From positions 1 to 42,081 of the forward strand of contig CAZFHZ010000018.1 of the NCBI GenBank assembly GCA_964519015.1: a stretch of 42,081 nt of DNA. Reading direction: 5' to 3'. A program made the translations under genes and the position numbers. This DNA comes from CAZFHZ01 sp964519015. Lineage in GTDB: Bacteria; Blakebacterota; Blakebacteria; Blakebacterales; CAYUVJ01. The notes beneath the pieces are model-generated. The model had not been told where the DNA came from and searched no databases. It worked only from the letters and a program-made list of their open reading frames with translations. Below, in pieces: positions 16,368-26,522 of this stretch; within the stretch, counting starts at the first letter, position 1; each line of letters starts with the position of its first letter.

Positions 16368-17783
16368 ATGGAGTCGAGTCCCTTGAAGCGGTACCTTTCA
16401 CTCATCCTCATCCTGCTCGCGTCGGGCTGTGCCCATTTCGAGGCTCATCCCATCGATCCGGGGCAGGCGGCGGAGTCCTTCGATGCCCGATCGTTCGACG
16501 ATCCCGGGCTCGCCGAGTACCTGGCCGCGAATGGAGCCTCGAAGCCGGGTGCGGGCGAGTCGTGGGATCTCTCCCGACTGACACTGGCCGCTTTCTTCTT
16601 CAGTCCGGAGATGGACTTGGCCAGGGCCCGGGTCAAGACCGCCGAGGCGGGCAGGGTGAGCGCGGGACTCCGCCCCGACCCCGCCATCTCGCTCGCCCCG
16701 GGTTACGACACGACCGCACCCCCGCCGTGGATATGGACGGTCGACCTCACGATACCAGTGACCACCGCCTCGAAGCGGGGCTATCGCATGACCGAAGCGG
16801 AACGACTCACCGAAGCGTCCCGGTGGGACCTGGCCGGCACCGCCTGGTCCGCGCGCGGCCGGCTCCGCCAGGCCCTGGCCGAATACTCCGCCGCCACCGA
16901 AACCCTCCACATCCAGCAGGACCTTCAGCAGTTGCAGGCGGAGGTGGTACGGCGCACCGAAGAGCGGGTGGCGAGTGGCGAAGAGGCGGCCGCTCGCCTC
17001 TCCGAGATCCGAGTCGACCTGCAAAGCGGGCACCTTGCACTGGCGGAAGCGGAGCAGGACCTCGCCCGAACGCAGGCTGCCCTGGCGGCGGCGATCGGGG
17101 TTCCTCAGAAGGCTCTGGCCGCACTCCCGATCCGTTTCGACGATCTCGAGCGTATACCCGGCGACCTCTCTCCCGCCCAGGTTCGCCGGGCGGCCGCCGT
17201 CAATCGGACCGATGTGCGCAGTGCCCTGGCCGTCTACGCGGCCAGCCAGTCGGCGCTCCAGCTCGAGATCGCCAAGCAGTATCCCGATCTGGATATCGGC
17301 CCGGGCTACCAGCTCGATCAGACCGACGACAAGTGGACCCTGGGTCTGGGCTTCACCCTCCCGATCCTGAATCGGAACCGGGGAGGGATCGCCGAGGCCC
17401 GGGCCCGGCGCGAGGAGGCGGCCGCGGCCTTCAACGCCGTACAGGCCGCGGCCATGACCGAGGTGGATCGAACCCTCTCAACGTATGAGAGCGCGCGCCG
17501 CGAGGGGATTGCCGCCGACTCTCTGGCCGCCTCGCTGGAGCGCATCCGCCGGGCCGCGCTCGAACGTGAGGAGGTGGGGGATCTGAGCCCTCTTGAGACG
17601 GCACGGGCCCGCATTCGGTACGATGAGGGGGTCCTGGCCAGGATCTCCGCCGTCATGAGGGTGCAGCAGGCGCTCGGCGACCTGGAGGCCGCGATCCAGC
17701 AGCCGTTGACAGGATCGGGGATCACGTGGCCGGATGCGGCGGGTACGGTCATTCCACCGAAGAAGGATCCGGACAGATCATGA
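16368..17783 (+). CDS. TolC-family outer-membrane efflux lipoprotein
   Basis: A 471-aa outer-membrane channel subunit of a tripartite efflux pump. The signal peptide ends in a lipobox LLASGC (Cys21), so the protein should be lipid-anchored like CusC/OprM. The body is long alpha-helical heptad-rich segments, with the internal duplication of OEP domains (RLTEASRWDLAGTAWSARGR..., then RRAALEREEVGDLSPLETARAR). The strand segments PDPAISLAPGYDTT and YPDLDIGPGYQLDQTDDKWTLGLGF correspond to the barrel. The ATG at 16368 has only a weak Shine-Dalgarno; a TTG at 16383 with GGAG nine bases upstream is an equally good start and keeps the lipobox. The stop overlaps the adaptor start (ATGA). Confidence 0.9.
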   Translation: MESSPLKRYLSLILILLASGCAHFEAHPIDPGQAAESFDARSFDDPGLAEYLAANGASKPGAGESWDLSRLTLAAFFFSPEMDLARARVKTAEAGRVSAGLRPDPAISLAPGYDTTAPPPWIWTVDLTIPVTTASKRGYRMTEAERLTEASRWDLAGTAWSARGRLRQALAEYSAATETLHIQQDLQQLQAEVVRRTEERVASGEEAAARLSEIRVDLQSGHLALAEAEQDLARTQAALAAAIGVPQKALAALPIRFDDLERIPGDLSPAQVRRAAAVNRTDVRSALAVYAASQSALQLEIAKQYPDLDIGPGYQLDQTDDKWTLGLGFTLPILNRNRGGIAEARARREEAAAAFNAVQAAAMTEVDRTLSTYESARREGIAADSLAASLERIRRAALEREEVGDLSPLETARARIRYDEGVLARISAVMRVQQALGDLEAAIQQPLTGSGITWPDAAGTVIPPKKDPDRS

Positions 17784-18904
17784 ACGAACAGCGCAACGTC
17801 AGGAACATTGTCTTCACCATCGCGGCCCTTATCGTGCTCCTGGTCGCCTACCGTATCTTACGTGGTTCCCCCGGAGAGGACGAGGCTGACCGGGAAGCCA
17901 CCCTGGTCACGGTCCAGGCCGGGACCGTCAGACTGGCTACGGTGCACTCATACGTGGGTGGGTACGGAACGGTGGCTCCGGAACCGGCCGGGAGCGGCCG
18001 GGCCGCGGCCTCACAGGTCGCTCCGGCCGTGGCTGGAGTGGTTTCGAGAGTGCTCGTCGTGGAAGGGGCGGTGGTGGCCGCCGGGGAGATCCTGCTCGAG
18101 CTGGATGACCGGCCGGTGCGGGCCGAATTGGAGAAGGCCCGGAGCGGGGTGGATTACGCGCAGCAGGCCCTGGAGCGCGAGCAGGCCCTGCGGGATAAAG
18201 GGAACACCTCGGAACGGAGCTACCAGGAAGCGGTCCAGCGGCTCGCCGAGGCGACGGCGGAACTCCATTCCGCCCGGGACCGGCTCGACCTGCTCAGGAT
18301 CACAGCACCGTTCGCTGGGACGGTCTCCCGCATCTACACCGGTCCCGGTGAAGGCGTCGATCCTTCCGGACCGGTGGCCGAGCTAATCGATCTCGACCGC
18401 CTGATCATCTCGGCCCGCATCCCGGCGTCCGAAGCCGAGGGGCTGAGATCGGGGCTTCCCGTCGAGCTGACGGGTCCGGACGGGTCCGCCCTGCCGGGCC
18501 GGGGGACCCTTGTCTACGTGAGTCCGGTCGTCTCACCGACCGATGGGACGGTCCCGATCCGGGTCCGCCTGCCTGCCCGTAGCGGCCTCAGCCCCGGTGA
18601 GGTCCTGCCGTTCCGTATCGTGAGCGGCGAGCACGCCGACCGCATGGTAGTTCCGGAAGGGAGTGTGGTCGACGACCCGGACGGGCATCCTGTCGTGGCG
18701 CGGATCTCGGGCGGGGTGGCCCGGCTGGTCGAAGTCGTCCCCGGATTCCATGACGGAGACCTGATCGAAGTGGCCGGTGAGCATCTCGCCGTCGGAGATT
18801 CGGTCGTCACGGTCGGTGCCTACGCTCTTCCATCGGGGACCCGGGTCCGGGTGATCCCCTCTTCCGGAACCCCAGATGCCGGAACGGGCCCTGATGGCGA
18901 CTGA
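17780..18904 (+). CDS. RND efflux periplasmic adaptor subunit (membrane fusion protein)
   Basis: A 374-aa protein linking the inner-membrane RND pump to the TolC-like channel. A single N-terminal membrane anchor (IVFTIAALIVLLVAYRIL) is followed by the biotinyl-lipoyl-like half motif VAGVVSRVLVVEGAVVAAGEILLELDD, a short helical hairpin (residues ~115-165), and the returning lipoyl half DLLRITAPFAGTVSRI. Beta-barrel and membrane-proximal domains follow. The ATG at 17780 overlaps the TolC stop (ATGA). The short hairpin suggests a compact adaptor. No metal-binding Met/His cluster of the CusB type is visible, so a metal substrate is not indicated. Confidence 0.92.
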   Translation: MNEQRNVRNIVFTIAALIVLLVAYRILRGSPGEDEADREATLVTVQAGTVRLATVHSYVGGYGTVAPEPAGSGRAAASQVAPAVAGVVSRVLVVEGAVVAAGEILLELDDRPVRAELEKARSGVDYAQQALEREQALRDKGNTSERSYQEAVQRLAEATAELHSARDRLDLLRITAPFAGTVSRIYTGPGEGVDPSGPVAELIDLDRLIISARIPASEAEGLRSGLPVELTGPDGSALPGRGTLVYVSPVVSPTDGTVPIRVRLPARSGLSPGEVLPFRIVSGEHADRMVVPEGSVVDDPDGHPVVARISGGVARLVEVVPGFHDGDLIEVAGEHLAVGDSVVTVGAYALPSGTRVRVIPSSGTPDAGTGPDGD

Positions 18905-21900
18905 TCGGGTATCCCCTCTGGGCGGGCTGGCGACGCGCCACACCCTGTCGATCACCTTCATCGCGCTGGCGCTCTGTGCGGCCGGTGTCTATGCGGCGCT
19001 GCACACCGCGTCCTCGGTCTTTCCCCAGACCGACTTCCCCAGGGTCGTCATCCTGGTGGACAACGGGGTCATGCCCTCCGACGAGATGGTCGCCACGATC
19101 ACGCGCCCCATCGAAGAATCCATGAAGGACATCCCGGGGACCGTGACGATAAAATCCGCCACCGGGCGCGGTTCGGCCGAGATCAACGTCTTCTTCAACT
19201 GGCACGTGGACATGGTGCAGTCCGAGCTCTTCGTGCTCGGGCGGCTGGCCCAGATCCGCAGCACGCTACCGGTGACCGCCGAGACCACAGTCTGGCGGCT
19301 GACCTTCTCCGCGTTCCCGATCCTGGGCGTGAGCCTGACCAGCCATACGCGGGACATCACCAGCCTGTGGGAGACAGCGCGGTACAACCTGAAGCCGCGA
19401 TTCCTCCGTATCCCGGGGGTCGCCCGCGTGGACCTGGTCGGGGGACGAACCCCCGAATACCACGTCATCGTGGACCCGAGGGAACTGCTGGCGGCCGGGC
19501 TGGAACTCCAGGATGTTTCGGATGCACTGCTCCGGGACAACCTGATCGCCGCGGCCGGGATGCATGAAGAGAACTACCAGCTCTACCTGACGACCGTGGA
19601 CGGACGGGTTCACGGCCCCGAGGACATCGCCAACGTGACGGTACGGGTCGATGCCGGGCACCCGATCCGGATCCGGGATTTCGCCCGGGTCGAGCGGGGC
19701 CCCGAACCGGTCTTCAACGTCGTGACGGCCGACGGGGTCAATGCGGTCCTGCTGAACATCCGGAGTCAGCCGGACGGGAGCACGCTCGGGATTGCCCGTG
19801 CGCTCAAGACCGAGCTCGTCGGTCTCGAGGAGGAACTCCCCCCGGACATGAAACTGGCGTTCTTCTACGACCAGTCGGTCCTGGTGCGCGAGTCGGTGCG
19901 CAGCGTCTGGGAGGCCATTATCTTCGGCCTCATTCTCTCGGTCGGGATCCTCTACTTCTTCCTCAAGAGCTGGCGTACGACCTTCACGGCGATCCTGGTC
20001 ATCCCGGTCACCGTGCTGGTCACGTTCGTGGCGATGCGTCTGATGGGGATGACCTTCAACCTGATGACGCTCGGGGGGATCGCGGCGGCCATCGGCCTGG
20101 TCATCGACGATGCCATCGTCGTCGTCGAGGCGATCCACACCAAACTGGATCTCGGCCTCTCCCGCCTGGAAGCGATCCAGACCGGGGTGGGGGAGATCTT
20201 CCATCCCCTGCTCGGCTCCACACTGACACCGGTCGTCGTGTTCATCCCGCTGGCCTTCCTGGTCGGGATCGCCGGGGTCTTCTTCCGGGCACTCGCCCTC
20301 ACAATGGTCGTATCACTGCTGACCTCCCTGGTGCTGGCCGTCACCCTCACCCCGGCGGTGGCGGGCTGGATGCTCCGGGGTGCCGTGATCCCGGGGCATG
20401 AGTCCGTCGTGCCGGAGGAGGGAGGCGGAGGTCCGCTCCTCTCCCGTGTCATCCAGCTCTATGAGATATCCGTCCGGGTGGTCCTGCGACACCTCACCCT
20501 GACCCTGGCCGCCTGCGCAGTCATCGTCCTGGCCGGGATCGGGGTCTATCAGATGCTTCAACAGGACTTCCTCCCGCCGCTGGACGAGGGGGGGTTCGTC
20601 ATCGACTACATCGCTCCCCCCGGAACAAGTCTGAGTGAGACCTCCCGCCAGCTCATGCACGCCGAGGATATCCTGCGGGCCACGCCCGAAGTGGAGAGCT
20701 ACAGCCGGAGGACGGGGGCACGTCTGGCCCTGGCGATCGCCGAACCGAACACGGGGGATTTCCTGGTCAAGCTCCAGGCGGGTCGCGCGCGGAGCACCGA
20801 GGAGGTCATCACCTATCTGCGGCGGCGCTTCAACACCGAGATACCCGCCTTCGAGTGGGAGTTCCCCGGCATCCTGAGCGACTTGATCGGAGACCTCACC
20901 TGGGCCCCCCAGCCGATCGAGATCAAGATCTTCTCGACCGACCTGGAGTTCCTGAAACGTGAAGCCCCGCACATCGAGGAGCAGATCAGCGGGATCAGGG
21001 GGGTGGTGGACACCTATGACGGTCTGGTGCAGACCGGCAACTCACTCGACCTCCGCGTGCGCTACCCCGATGCCCAGCGGTACGGCCTGAACACGGAGGA
21101 CATCGCCCGGACCGTCAACACGGCACTCCTGGGAGAAACCGCTTCGTCGGTCCTGGAGGGAGACCGGGTCGTGGATATCCGGGTCCTGGCCGATCCGACG
21201 AAGCTCAGTAGACTCAGGGATATCCGCGACCTGCCGATCCGGGTGGCCGACGGCGGCATCATCAAGCTCTCCCAGGTCGTGGACGTCGTGACCGAACCGG
21301 GCCAGCTCGAACTCCGCCGCGAGGACCTGCGGCAGGATGTCGCCGTGACCGCCCGCCTGGAGGGGAGGGACCTGGGCAGCGCGATGGTCGAGATCCGCCG
21401 GCGGCTGAGCCGGGACCCCTCCCTGCTTCCCGGCACGGTCGAATTCGGCGGTCTCTACGAACAGCAGCGTGAATCCTTCAGCAACCTGGTCATGGTACTC
21501 GCCATGGCGGTTTTCCTGGTCTTCACCGTCCTGCTCCTGGAGTTCCGTTCCTTCTATCAACCGATCTCGATCGTGTTCGGCGCCCTGCTCGCTCTCGTGG
21601 GGACGATCCTGGCGCTGGCCGTCACGGGGACATCCTTCAACATCGTCTCCTTCCTGGGAGCGATCATCGGGGTCGGTATCGTCGCCAAGAACGGCATCCT
21701 CATGCTCGACTATGTCGAACTGCTGAGGGAGAGAGGCCTGGGACTCGGAGATGCCCTGGTGAGATCGGGGCACCGCCGGCTCCGCCCTGTCCTCATGACC
21801 TCTCTGGCGGCCGGTCTGGGCATGCTCCCGCTGGCCTGGGGGATCGGGGCCGGGGCCGACATGCTGAAGCCGCTCGCCATCGCGGTCATAGGGGCGCTCA

Positions 21901-21992
21901 CCATCTCGGTGCTGCTGTCGCTGCTGGCCACCCCGGCGATCTACTATCTCCTCGACACCGAAGGACGTCGCGCCGACTTGCTGGCGGATTGA
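18894..21992 (+). CDS. RND-family efflux transporter permease
   Basis: A protein of about 1032 aa, the proton-driven inner-membrane pump of the tripartite system. The N-terminus has the TM1 region TLSITFIALALCAAGVY and the porter domain start DFPRVVILVDNG. TM4 carries the paired acidic residues in GLVIDDAIVVVEAIH, the proton-relay signature of AcrB-like pumps; heavy-metal pumps usually have a single Asp there. The second half starts at FLPPLDEGGFVIDYIAPPGTSL, a sequence more like CzcA-type members, so subclass is uncertain. The ATG at 18894 overlaps the adaptor gene by 11 bp; an in-frame ATG at 18876 is the alternative. It is the last gene of the operon. Substrate unknown. Confidence 0.92.
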   Translation: MATDRVSPLGGLATRHTLSITFIALALCAAGVYAALHTASSVFPQTDFPRVVILVDNGVMPSDEMVATITRPIEESMKDIPGTVTIKSATGRGSAEINVFFNWHVDMVQSELFVLGRLAQIRSTLPVTAETTVWRLTFSAFPILGVSLTSHTRDITSLWETARYNLKPRFLRIPGVARVDLVGGRTPEYHVIVDPRELLAAGLELQDVSDALLRDNLIAAAGMHEENYQLYLTTVDGRVHGPEDIANVTVRVDAGHPIRIRDFARVERGPEPVFNVVTADGVNAVLLNIRSQPDGSTLGIARALKTELVGLEEELPPDMKLAFFYDQSVLVRESVRSVWEAIIFGLILSVGILYFFLKSWRTTFTAILVIPVTVLVTFVAMRLMGMTFNLMTLGGIAAAIGLVIDDAIVVVEAIHTKLDLGLSRLEAIQTGVGEIFHPLLGSTLTPVVVFIPLAFLVGIAGVFFRALALTMVVSLLTSLVLAVTLTPAVAGWMLRGAVIPGHESVVPEEGGGGPLLSRVIQLYEISVRVVLRHLTLTLAACAVIVLAGIGVYQMLQQDFLPPLDEGGFVIDYIAPPGTSLSETSRQLMHAEDILRATPEVESYSRRTGARLALAIAEPNTGDFLVKLQAGRARSTEEVITYLRRRFNTEIPAFEWEFPGILSDLIGDLTWAPQPIEIKIFSTDLEFLKREAPHIEEQISGIRGVVDTYDGLVQTGNSLDLRVRYPDAQRYGLNTEDIARTVNTALLGETASSVLEGDRVVDIRVLADPTKLSRLRDIRDLPIRVADGGIIKLSQVVDVVTEPGQLELRREDLRQDVAVTARLEGRDLGSAMVEIRRRLSRDPSLLPGTVEFGGLYEQQRESFSNLVMVLAMAVFLVFTVLLLEFRSFYQPISIVFGALLALVGTILALAVTGTSFNIVSFLGAIIGVGIVAKNGILMLDYVELLRERGLGLGDALVRSGHRRLRPVLMTSLAAGLGMLPLAWGIGAGADMLKPLAIAVIGALTISVLLSLLATPAIYYLLDTEGRRADLLAD

Positions 21993-22053
21993 GGGAACAT
22001 CCCCGGACCGGATCCCACCGCATCACCACGCCGTCAACCGGTATCGCCGGCCG

Positions 22054-25000
22054 TCACCGCATCGGGACCGGTAGGAGACTGCTCCGCAGCTCCTGGTCCG
22101 CGCGCTTCATCACCTCGTGCAGGCGAAGGGCCTGTACGACGAAGCTCTCCAGGCGCGCGTCGATGAGCTGGGGGAAGGGGTTGCCATCGCTCTCCACGGC
22201 CAGGAATGGCAGACTCGGCACTTCGCGGGTGACCCGATCGGTTAACGCATCCCGGCGGATCCGGAGCACATGTTCCCGGTCCATGGTCCGATTGAGGATC
22301 GCTTCACTCAGCCGGTTGGGCATGCAGCCGAACGGCCCGATGGCGATCGCACCGCAGAACTCCCTGCCTACCTCCGCCATGGGGCCGCCGACGGTGAGCA
22401 CGGCCTCTCCCCGCAACGCTGGGGAGATCAGAGCCCGGGCCGCGGTGATGGTCCCGGCCATGTCGATCAGGCGGGGTACGTACCAGCCCGATTCCGCCAT
22501 GGTCTTCTTGATCCAGCGCTCCGCCCTGAGCATGACCGTCTGCTGGAGCCACCGGATCGGCCGGGCCGGGGGGTTCTGATCGCCGGAGAGCAGCCCGTTA
22601 TCCACCAGCCAGTCCACGTAGTAGACCCACTCGTGGATGGGAGCCACGTGGGAGATGATGCCGCTCTCGGCCAGACGCTCGGGCAGCCACCTTCGGGCGA
22701 TGCCTTCCTTGCGTACGAAGATCTCCCCCACGATCAGGACTTGGGGAGCTTCGTGGAGGGGAGCGATCGGCGGCCTGTCTCGAAGCTCGATCGCCGCCTG
22801 CCGGAGTGCCCGGCGGAAGGTCTGGCGACCATCCTCGAGACCCGCTAACACTCCGGCCCAAATCTCCTGCAGCCGGTCGTGGGCGGCCGGCGGATCCTCG
22901 GAGAGGACGAGCATCGTGTTGTGGATGTCTTCGAAGACGTCCGCAGCGACTGCGGCGTTCCAGTTGAGCAGACGGATCCGGCTGCCCAGCCCGCCGTAAT
23001 CGTCCACACTGGTGATACTCAGAACGGCCGTGTTTCGGAGCTGTCGCCTCCGGATGTATTCGTTCAGGAAGTCACGGTACTGACCTTGTCGACACGGGCC
23101 GTCCCCGGTCGGCATGAAGTAGACGGTGATCTCATCCTCCAGCCGATCGTCGCGCAGATACCTGATGAGTGCACCCGTCGTCAGCAGGAGGGGCAGACAT
23201 TCCTTGCCGCTCGAGTGTGCCCGGCCCAGCGACAGGCACTCCTCGTCCATGGGAGGCAGGGACAGCGCCCTGATCCCCATGCTTCGGTAGGTCGCCGCAA
23301 AGGCCTGAGCCGAATATGGATTCATCGAGGGGAATACCAGACGCACCCGCGGGTCGAACAGGGTGACCGTCTCACCGTCGGAGGTGTCGACGCGTGATCG
23401 GCCGCCCACGATCCGGGCCGCGGCCGGTCGGAAGGACTTCGCCTTCGGTTCCGGTTCGGCCGACGCGGATCGGAGACCGCGGTACCGGTTCACGATGTCC
23501 AGGAAAGCCTCGATCCGGGTCTCCAAGCCGGCGTCGGCGGTGTGGTTGTCGAGCTCCAGCGTCAGCGAGGGCTTTGAGCCCAGAATGTCCCGGAAGTAAC
23601 CGATGACGAGCGAGTCCGGTCCGCAGGAGAAGTTCGTGATGAAGCACCCGAACAGCTGTGGGTGCCGCTTGATGAGCCGGGCCCCCTTCAGATTGAGCTG
23701 TCCCATCGACCAGTACATGTGATCTCGGGCGGAGTAGGGACCCAGCTCGAGGAAGTCCACGGGAATGATCGTGACCCCGCGTGAGGCGAACTTGTGGGGG
23801 ATCCCCTTGTTGGCATCGCCGGCGTATGCGTTGTACGGCCGGCCCACCAGCACGACGCCGATCCGATCCGGGTCGGCCTCGATCTCCTGGAGGGCCTGCT
23901 CTCCCAACTCGAGCATGTGCTGGCGCAGCCGATCCTGCACCTCACGCGCCCGGTCATAGGCCCGTCCCAATTCCTCGGGATCGCGCTTCAGGGCATCGGC
24001 CATCCGCTGGAACTGGGCCCGCTGCGTCCCACGGTCGGCGGAGAGATCGATGACGGGCGCCAGGACGGTCCGGTCCTCCAGAAGGTCCTCGAACGCGCTG
24101 CGCAGGTAGTAGCTTTCCCCTTGAAGGAGCGGACACGTACAAAGGGACTCCTCGGCTCCTTCGACCTCCACGCCCAGCACATGGGGCAGGAAGAGGTAGC
24201 TTGTGTCCCGCTTCAGCAGGTCGGCCAGGTAACCGTGCGACAGCTCGCAGGGGTGGCAGAAGGGCGCGGTGATCCGGTCGATCCCGTCAGGATCCACCTG
24301 CTCCGAGAGTACGGGACGGATACCCAACTCGGAGAAGAAATGGGCGAACAGCGGATAGTAGGTGTTCACCAGGAAGGACTTCGGGATGCCCACCGTAGGT
24401 GCCTCCGGTCCCAGGGCGTCCCCGTCTGGAGCATATTCCTCGAAGACGAGTTGCTGCCGCCGGACGACCAGATCGTGACGGCCCGCATCCACCTTCAGCC
24501 CATGGCGGAGGTTGTAGTACAGATTGCACGCACCACCGAAGGGATAGGTCTTGCCCTCAATCACGATCCGGTTCACCGTGCAGCTGATGTCGCATCGCTC
24601 CTTCCCCCCGGTGCATTCGAACGAGGACTTGTATCCCACCTCCCGATCCGCGAGCTGCTGCAGGTCGAACCGGCTCTCACGCATCAGCCCCTGGTCGATC
24701 CGGTTCTTCACCTCCAGGGCGACCCCGAAGGCCCCGGTCATCCCCGGATCGGGGGGAACGATGATCTGTTTCCCGGACAGGGCGGCCATGGCCAGCGGCA
24801 CGGCCCGGTTGTAGCAGACTCCGCCTTGCATGAACACTTTCTCACCCACCGGGCGCGCCCCCTTGACCCGGTTAACGTAGTTCATGCAGATTGAGTACAC
24901 GAGGCCGGCCGCCACGTCCTCCTTCTGTATCCCCTCGTGGAACGCGTTCTTGATGTTCGAGGAGATGAAGGCGGCGCATTGATCGCTGAAGTTGGGCGGT

Positions 25001-26379
25001 CGGTTCCCCGCCAAGGCCTGTTCGGCGATATCCTCCATCCTGATGCCCAGTGTCTCCCGGGCGGATTCCTCGAGGAAGGATCCCGTACCGGCCGAACAGG
25101 CCTCATTCATGGCGTAGTCGCTGGCCACCCCGTGAGTGATATGGGTGTACTTCGCATCCTGGCCGCCGATCTCGAAGATGGTGTCCACCCCGGGGTCGAT
25201 GTGGCAGGCGGCCGTCGCGTGGGCGATGATCTCATTGATCACCCCGTCGGTGAGCGCGTGCAGGCCGGCGATCTGTCTTCCCGAGCCGGTCACGCCGAGG
25301 CCCCGGATGACGACTCGGGTGCCGTTCAGTTGGCCCAGCAGGGATCGGTAGCAGGCACGAGAGGCCGCTACCGGATCCCCATTGGTCCGCCGATAGTGGC
25401 CGGCCACCACCTGGAGATCCGATTCCCGTAACAGTTCAGCCTTGGTCGTCGTGGAGCCCACATCAAGACCGAGGATACACACGTCGCCGGATTCCGCGAT
25501 CCCTCGCTCGGAGGAATATGAGGTCACCCGGTGCTCGAATTCCCTGAGCGGCCGGTGGTACTCGAACTGGGAATTCCGGGGGCGGTAGAGCCGCTCGGTG
25601 GAGGTAAGGGGGAGGGTCGGATTCTCTGAGGCCCAGAGAGCGGCGCCCAAAGCCTCGAAGTAGGCGGCTTCCTCCGGGATGACCAGGTTGCCGATCTCCT
25701 CGCGGAGGCAGTCCACCATGACGCCGATCCGGGTGGTGCCCCCCACCATCAAGATGTTGTCCCGTGGTGTATTCTGGAGCAGTTCCAGCACCTTGGTAGC
25801 CATCATGCGGCCGAGACCGGCCACTACACGACCCTTGGGAATCCCCTTGTTGGTCGCGTGGGTGCAATCGCTCTTGCAGAAGACTGAACAGCGTCCCGAG
25901 ACGGCATAGGGCTCCTCGCTCTGGGCGATGGCCACGGCTTCCTCCAGCCGGATGTCCATCCGCCTCGTCTGCTGGACGAAGAACTCCCCCGTGCCGGAGG
26001 CACATTTGTTCCCCGAATGGACCCGGCTGATTCGGCCCTCACCGTCGAGCTGATAGACCAGGAAGGTCTCGCCGCCGGCGCTGATGACGGCGTCGTAGGG
26101 TAGTCTCTGCCGGTTCACGAACCGGAGCGCGTGTTCCACCGCGAGCGGTTCGGAGATGGGGGAAAGGTTGAGGTTCTCCTTGAACCGGCGTCCTGTGACC
26201 GCGATCGCGTCCTGCTCGTCCGGCGCCAAAGTATCCAGCAGTTCCTTCAGGACCGAATGAGGGTTCCCCTCGTGCGGCCGCACGGTCACCTGTTGGATAG
26301 CGGGCCGGGATCCGTTCTTCTCAAGGGTGACGAGCGAGATAGTGGATGCACCGGCACAGATGCCGATGGCACGATCCAT
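22054..26379 (-). CDS. Fused BadF/BcrAD-type activase with DUF2229 and 2-hydroxyacyl-CoA dehydratase-like domain
   Basis: A 1441-aa multidomain protein; the ATG at 26379 has GGAG six bases upstream. Residues ~4-270 form a first ASKHA ATPase/activase domain (NKCASGTGEFF, GRCSVFCKSDC). Residues ~302-565 form a second, more canonical one (LGLDVGSTTTK, FEIGGQDAKY, NEACSAGTGSF, FSDQCAAF); the paired Cys of such activases bridge a [4Fe-4S] cluster. Residues ~660-970 match DUF2229-type activase-related domains (FCHPCELSHG, ESLCTCPLL, NFSCGPDS). The C-terminus resembles the HgdB/double-cubane fold (GKECLP, GPCRQGQY, GPFGCMP). Known family members couple ATP hydrolysis to low-potential electron transfer. 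The protein should be oxygen-sensitive. Its substrate is unknown. Confidence 0.88.
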   Translation of the reverse strand: MDRAIGICAGASTISLVTLEKNGSRPAIQQVTVRPHEGNPHSVLKELLDTLAPDEQDAIAVTGRRFKENLNLSPISEPLAVEHALRFVNRQRLPYDAVISAGGETFLVYQLDGEGRISRVHSGNKCASGTGEFFVQQTRRMDIRLEEAVAIAQSEEPYAVSGRCSVFCKSDCTHATNKGIPKGRVVAGLGRMMATKVLELLQNTPRDNILMVGGTTRIGVMVDCLREEIGNLVIPEEAAYFEALGAALWASENPTLPLTSTERLYRPRNSQFEYHRPLREFEHRVTSYSSERGIAESGDVCILGLDVGSTTTKAELLRESDLQVVAGHYRRTNGDPVAASRACYRSLLGQLNGTRVVIRGLGVTGSGRQIAGLHALTDGVINEIIAHATAACHIDPGVDTIFEIGGQDAKYTHITHGVASDYAMNEACSAGTGSFLEESARETLGIRMEDIAEQALAGNRPPNFSDQCAAFISSNIKNAFHEGIQKEDVAAGLVYSICMNYVNRVKGARPVGEKVFMQGGVCYNRAVPLAMAALSGKQIIVPPDPGMTGAFGVALEVKNRIDQGLMRESRFDLQQLADREVGYKSSFECTGGKERCDISCTVNRIVIEGKTYPFGGACNLYYNLRHGLKVDAGRHDLVVRRQQLVFEEYAPDGDALGPEAPTVGIPKSFLVNTYYPLFAHFFSELGIRPVLSEQVDPDGIDRITAPFCHPCELSHGYLADLLKRDTSYLFLPHVLGVEVEGAEESLCTCPLLQGESYYLRSAFEDLLEDRTVLAPVIDLSADRGTQRAQFQRMADALKRDPEELGRAYDRAREVQDRLRQHMLELGEQALQEIEADPDRIGVVLVGRPYNAYAGDANKGIPHKFASRGVTIIPVDFLELGPYSARDHMYWSMGQLNLKGARLIKRHPQLFGCFITNFSCGPDSLVIGYFRDILGSKPSLTLELDNHTADAGLETRIEAFLDIVNRYRGLRSASAEPEPKAKSFRPAAARIVGGRSRVDTSDGETVTLFDPRVRLVFPSMNPYSAQAFAATYRSMGIRALSLPPMDEECLSLGRAHSSGKECLPLLLTTGALIRYLRDDRLEDEITVYFMPTGDGPCRQGQYRDFLNEYIRRRQLRNTAVLSITSVDDYGGLGSRIRLLNWNAAVAADVFEDIHNTMLVLSEDPPAAHDRLQEIWAGVLAGLEDGRQTFRRALRQAAIELRDRPPIAPLHEAPQVLIVGEIFVRKEGIARRWLPERLAESGIISHVAPIHEWVYYVDWLVDNGLLSGDQNPPARPIRWLQQTVMLRAERWIKKTMAESGWYVPRLIDMAGTITAARALISPALRGEAVLTVGGPMAEVGREFCGAIAIGPFGCMPNRLSEAILNRTMDREHVLRIRRDALTDRVTREVPSLPFLAVESDGNPFPQLIDARLESFVVQALRLHEVMKRADQELRSSLLPVPMR

Positions 26380-26456
26380 CGCGGGCTCCGTTCGCCCTCC
26401 GAGATCCACGCATTGGCAGGCCGAGCATCAGCACGCATGATCCGGCTGACCGCGGA

Positions 26457-26485
26457 ATCTTAGCACGACCCCGAAAGTGCGGAAA
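26457..26485 (-). promoter_or_regulatory. Putative sigma-70-type promoter for the activase gene
   Basis: On the minus strand TTTCCG (26480-26485) is separated by 17 bases from TAAGAT (26457-26462), about 80 bases before the ATG. The -35 is poor. It lies in the 143-bp spacer downstream of the glucose-6-phosphate isomerase gene, so the activase may have its own promoter. Confidence 0.3.
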
Positions 26486-26522
26486 CCCATTATGCAGGAT
26501 CCGACCGACGAGGGGGGGGAAC

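Noticed and set aside
16250..17488. A 412-codon alternate plus-strand frame over the TolC-family gene
   Set aside because: Arg/Gly/Pro-rich shadow; the other frame has a lipobox and outer-membrane efflux protein features.
18894..21992. Assignment of the RND pump as a heavy-metal (CusA/CzcA) exporter
   Set aside because: TM4 has paired aspartates (VIDDAIVV) as in drug-type pumps, and the adaptor lacks a Met/His metal-binding cluster; substrate left open.
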